In this document: positions 60,728-64,000 of the stretch, piece by piece
How positions within the stretch are numbered: the stretch's first letter is position 1
How the letters are laid out: every line of letters begins with the position of its first letter
NCBI GenBank assembly: GCA_028284585.1
Contig: JANQRK010000022.1
Span: 1 to 64,000, forward strand
Direction of reading: 5' to 3'
Length of the DNA: 64,000 bases
Origin: Chromatiales bacterium
Lineage (GTDB): Bacteria; Pseudomonadota; Gammaproteobacteria; Chromatiales; Chromatiaceae
Program-made: the position numbers and the translations under genes
Notes under the pieces: model-generated
Databases searched by the model: none
Seen by the model: the letters and a program-made list of their open reading frames with translations, nothing else
What the model was told of the DNA's origin: nothing

Positions 60728-61525
60728 TCAGGAGATGCTATCGATATCGCGCGCAAGCCTCTCACACGCGTAGCTATAAAGCTGCGCATCAAGGCGATTA
60801 TAGTGAGATATACATTCTAGAGTCTCCTCGGATACCGGCGCGCTCGCACACTGCGGCGCCTGGTTTAGTTGCGGGATCTGGCCACCGGCGGGCCAATCCA
60901 GCCGGTCAGCCAAAACCTTCAGTGACTCATCGAACCTCTCTGTGACGCCCACGAAGACAAACCGCTCCTTCAAATTGCGCAAGGCTCGGTCTAACACTGC
61001 ATCATCATCGAGTATGCTGTTGTCTCGCGAACCCACTAGCATTCGCGTCATATTATTGTTCATCTCGGGCATTTGCCCAGCGCGCAGCAGGGCTACTAGC
61101 GATATGCCCTGCTTGAGCTGGTGATAGTGAGGGCTATCTGAGTGGCGCTCATTGTGCCGATAATAGGAAATTGCTCTCTCAATCGGATGCCGTAGAAAGG
61201 TGACATAGTCTGCGCTAACTCCCAAAGCTTGGTCGACACCAAAGGGTATATGCCCTACAAAAGCCTCGGCTACTCTGGCCCGCGCCCGAAGCCGCTGCGT
61301 AAGTTCATCGTCGAAGGGAAAGTGACAATAGAGACTGACTAACTTCGGACCAGGGTAATTGTGCTCAAGGATGCGTCGAAACGATGTCCCAGCGGTCTTC
61401 GGAATGTGCAAGAAAACGAGCTTGCGCCGCGATTCAGGCCCAACTGTATGCTTCGGCGGATCAGGGGATGAGTTACGCCTCCTTGCGCCAAACCGAAAAA
61501 TACTCGAAACCATTTTGATCTCCAT
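60728..61525 (-). CDS. Sulfotransferase family protein
   Basis: KLVFLHIPKTAGTSFRRIL (PAPS 5' loop), VTFLRHPIERAISYYRH. Confidence 0.88.
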   Translation of the reverse strand: MEIKMVSSIFRFGARRRNSSPDPPKHTVGPESRRKLVFLHIPKTAGTSFRRILEHNYPGPKLVSLYCHFPFDDELTQRLRARARVAEAFVGHIPFGVDQALGVSADYVTFLRHPIERAISYYRHNERHSDSPHYHQLKQGISLVALLRAGQMPEMNNNMTRMLVGSRDNSILDDDAVLDRALRNLKERFVFVGVTERFDESLKVLADRLDWPAGGQIPQLNQAPQCASAPVSEETLECISHYNRLDAQLYSYACERLARDIDSIS

Positions 61526-62201
61526 AATGCTCAAACAGCCGGGTCGCACGAATTCCTAAGAGTCTTAAGGCATGGTCCATGAACTCACGGAAACTGGTAC
61601 TGGACCACACATGGGCATGCTCACGACGACGTCGCACGTTAGCAATGTGCTGCGGTAGCAACCTATCGATGTCGGGATGCTCAAAGATTTCCGGGTGTAC
61701 GCCACGTAAAAAGTCCACGTAGTGATCGTCGGACACCTCTGTCACGCCATCGTGATACTCCCTTCGGAGATGCTCGAAAGGCGTGAGCGCACGATCGCGA
61801 TCGAAGGTGTAATCCTTATCGGGTGCCGAAATCAGCACCTGGCCAGACGGGCTGACCAATTCGAACAGGACTCCCACGGCCCGGATGGGATTCGCGAGAT
61901 GTTCGATGACGTGGTTGAGGATGACGAAGTCGAACGGCGCCTCAGCCAAGCTACCCGGATCGTCTCGGTCAAGATCAAAAATGATATCGACCTCAACCAT
62001 ACCTTTCGAGTCGATCTCGCCGAATACCGTGGCGCCTTCTTTTTTCGTGCAAATGTCCGAATAGACTACCGAACAGTTCTTTGGTAGCACCGCGGGTTGA
62101 TGCAGTGCGCCGATTTCGAGTCCATGGCCGTTCAAGAGTGCGTAACCTTGCTGCCGGTGGGACAAGTGTGGATTCATTCTTTTCGACAACCTCATGATCA
62201 C
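61473..62201 (-). CDS. SAM-dependent methyltransferase
   Basis: GLEIGALHQPA, DFVILNHVIEHLANPIRAVGVLFELVSPSGQVLISAPD. Confidence 0.85.
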   Translation of the reverse strand: MIMRLSKRMNPHLSHRQQGYALLNGHGLEIGALHQPAVLPKNCSVVYSDICTKKEGATVFGEIDSKGMVEVDIIFDLDRDDPGSLAEAPFDFVILNHVIEHLANPIRAVGVLFELVSPSGQVLISAPDKDYTFDRDRALTPFEHLRREYHDGVTEVSDDHYVDFLRGVHPEIFEHPDIDRLLPQHIANVRRRREHAHVWSSTSFREFMDHALRLLGIRATRLFEHYGDQNGFEYFSVWRKEA

Positions 62202-62307
62202 GTGGCTTCAAGTCACAACGTGGGCGAGCTTGACAACGCCATGTTAAACCGTGATTGGTGGCCAACCCGGTTTGAGTAAAACCTGTCGAGCCTTCCGCTC
62301 ACAGAGA

Positions 62308-63981
62308 TCAGGCTTCAAGCACTTCCAGTAGTGGATCAAGTTGCTCACGAAACTGTTCCCAGCTTGCAACAGAACTCTGATACATCGGCTGGCGCACCTG
62401 CAGCTTACTAGCGGTTCGAATACTTCGATCTTGTTGGTGAAACGCAAGACATGCCTCGTTCCACTCCAGATCGCAGAACGCCAAGATATCCCTAATCTGC
62501 TTCTGAGGTTCCGCTACTAACGATTCATAATCCAAATCTAACAACTCTCCCTCATACTGCATCTGCCAGTGCGTCATCAGATCCTGATACATTCTGTGAT
62601 ATTGGCCCAATTCCTTGAGGTCATATGCATAAGGGTGGTAGCCGGAAAAGTTTTGTTTGAAAATCGACCAACAATTATCTCGTGGATCGCGCCGGCAATG
62701 GATGATTTTAGCTGCTGGGAGGATTGCCCGAATCAAGCCAACCCGAAAAAAATTATGGGGCATCTTGTCAGTGATATAACGTGCCTGTGTAGAAAATCGA
62801 CGTAATCCTTCAACATAGTCTTTGCCCATCGCGTACCGCTCTACATCTGTCAATGACGCAACACCAGCAGGGAACCCTCCCCGGCTAGTCAGATGTTCGT
62901 GGACAACCTTGGGCAACAGCGTGAGTTCACCGGCACCAAACACCTCAGGGTGACTCGAAAGAATCTGTTCAACAAGGGTGGTACCGGAACGCGGCATGCC
63001 CAAAATGAAGATCGGTGTAGCATCCGCGAACCCACCGCTTTGCCAGCGTTTAATTTCTTCGGTACGAAATGTATCTTTGATCGCTTCGAAATGCTGATGA
63101 TCCCTAGCGGTGTCGTAATCGTACCCGCAACGCCGCAGCGCGTTGCCCTCGGACAGGTATCGGAAAGACTCTGCCGGTAACTTGAGCCGCTCATAAGCCC
63201 TGCCCAGCGCAAACGCCAAATGCAGTCGATTCATCTCGTCGTCGGTCTCGTCGGCGAGTGCTTGGTGAATGATCGGTAACACCTCTTGCAAATGTGTCTT
63301 CTCCATAGCCAGTACCGAATGAAACCACGCAATCCCAGAACTTGGATTGGCCGCCAACGCGGCCTGTAGCACCTCGTTCCCCTTCCCGATTCGGCCCAGC
63401 TCTTGAAGTGTGCTACCCACAGTCTCCAGCACCTTCGAGTCAGTGCTGCTCTCGAATCGGCTGTAGAGCGGCATGGCTTCTTCGCTACGACCCTCTTCGA
63501 GGTAGTACTCAGCCAACTCTCGAGCACATTCGAATGATTCAGGATGCTCGTCGACAAGCTGACAATAGATGGGCTCGGCGCGTTCCCTGTCACCCATATG
63601 GCGCCAATACCGCGCCAAATTACGTTGCGCCTCGCTGTAGGTGGGCGCCAGACGTAGCGCATGCTCATAGCACGACAACGCTTCAGCAGGATGGCCCAAT
63701 CGGTGTTGCACCACACCCAGGTTATTGTGGATCTTCGGATTCGTGGGGTCGAGCTTCGCGCTACGCTGCATGCATTCCCGCGCCTCCGTGAACTTCTCCA
63801 GCTCTTGCAGTACGGCACCTAGGTAGCCGTGCGTCAGTGCTGATCCAGGCACGGCCCTAGCCGCCTTGCGTAGGACTTTCTCCGCATCCTCCAGCCGCTG
63901 CTGCTTGCGCAGCATGTCTGCAAGATGCATGTAAGAAGCCGGCTGATCAGGTGCAGCCTTGATGGCCCTACGGAACCACAA
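62308..63981 (-). CDS. TPR-repeat sulfotransferase (may extend beyond the right edge)
   Basis: Multiple TPRs followed by ATPIFILGMPRSGTTLVEQILSSHPEVFGAGEL and HCRRDPRDNCWSIFKQNF. Confidence 0.92.
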   Translation of the reverse strand: MWFRRAIKAAPDQPASYMHLADMLRKQQRLEDAEKVLRKAARAVPGSALTHGYLGAVLQELEKFTEARECMQRSAKLDPTNPKIHNNLGVVQHRLGHPAEALSCYEHALRLAPTYSEAQRNLARYWRHMGDRERAEPIYCQLVDEHPESFECARELAEYYLEEGRSEEAMPLYSRFESSTDSKVLETVGSTLQELGRIGKGNEVLQAALAANPSSGIAWFHSVLAMEKTHLQEVLPIIHQALADETDDEMNRLHLAFALGRAYERLKLPAESFRYLSEGNALRRCGYDYDTARDHQHFEAIKDTFRTEEIKRWQSGGFADATPIFILGMPRSGTTLVEQILSSHPEVFGAGELTLLPKVVHEHLTSRGGFPAGVASLTDVERYAMGKDYVEGLRRFSTQARYITDKMPHNFFRVGLIRAILPAAKIIHCRRDPRDNCWSIFKQNFSGYHPYAYDLKELGQYHRMYQDLMTHWQMQYEGELLDLDYESLVAEPQKQIRDILAFCDLEWNEACLAFHQQDRSIRTASKLQVRQPMYQSSVASWEQFREQLDPLLEVLEA

Positions 63982-64000
63982 TTCGGCCTGGTCACATTCA

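Noticed and set aside
1-64000. tRNA, rRNA or CRISPR arrays
   Set aside because: No T-loop-like GGTTCGAnTCC context, rRNA core sequence or regularly spaced direct repeats were noticed by eye; not an exhaustive search.

Overview
The window is bacterial chromosome, probably from a gammaproteobacterium of the purple-sulfur type. That placement is an inference from gene content: a BchJ-like 4-vinyl reductase, a RuBisCO-like protein, menaquinone genes and a Nar/Nxr operon. Main blocks: (1) a GGDEF/EAL protein, small membrane proteins, a THxN/PEP-CTERM-like protein, and a frameshifted FG-GAP/VCBS gene; (2) a menaquinone locus (menD, menF, menC, thioesterase, menE, menB) interleaved on both strands, with menA about 35 kb away; (3) a porin and a sigma54-type two-component system; (4) a nitrogen-oxyanion region with an FNT (NirC-like) transporter, a SufT-like protein, a TDT/SLAC1 transporter and an operon DUF59-protein-narG-narH-narJ-narI::cytochrome c, preceded by a textbook -24/-12 promoter; (5) a vanadium haloperoxidase, a RuBisCO-like protein with YjbQ and a PHA-system protein; (6) an Mla/MCE lipid transport operon; (7) a five-gene multiheme/RoxA-like cytochrome operon in which two genes are each interrupted by one in-frame TAG while coding continues afterwards; (8) sulfotransferase/methyltransferase genes at the right edge. 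A roughly 164-bp dispersed inverted-repeat element occurs twice, once cut by the left edge. Calls rest on reading translated ORFs and motifs by eye; no database search was run.
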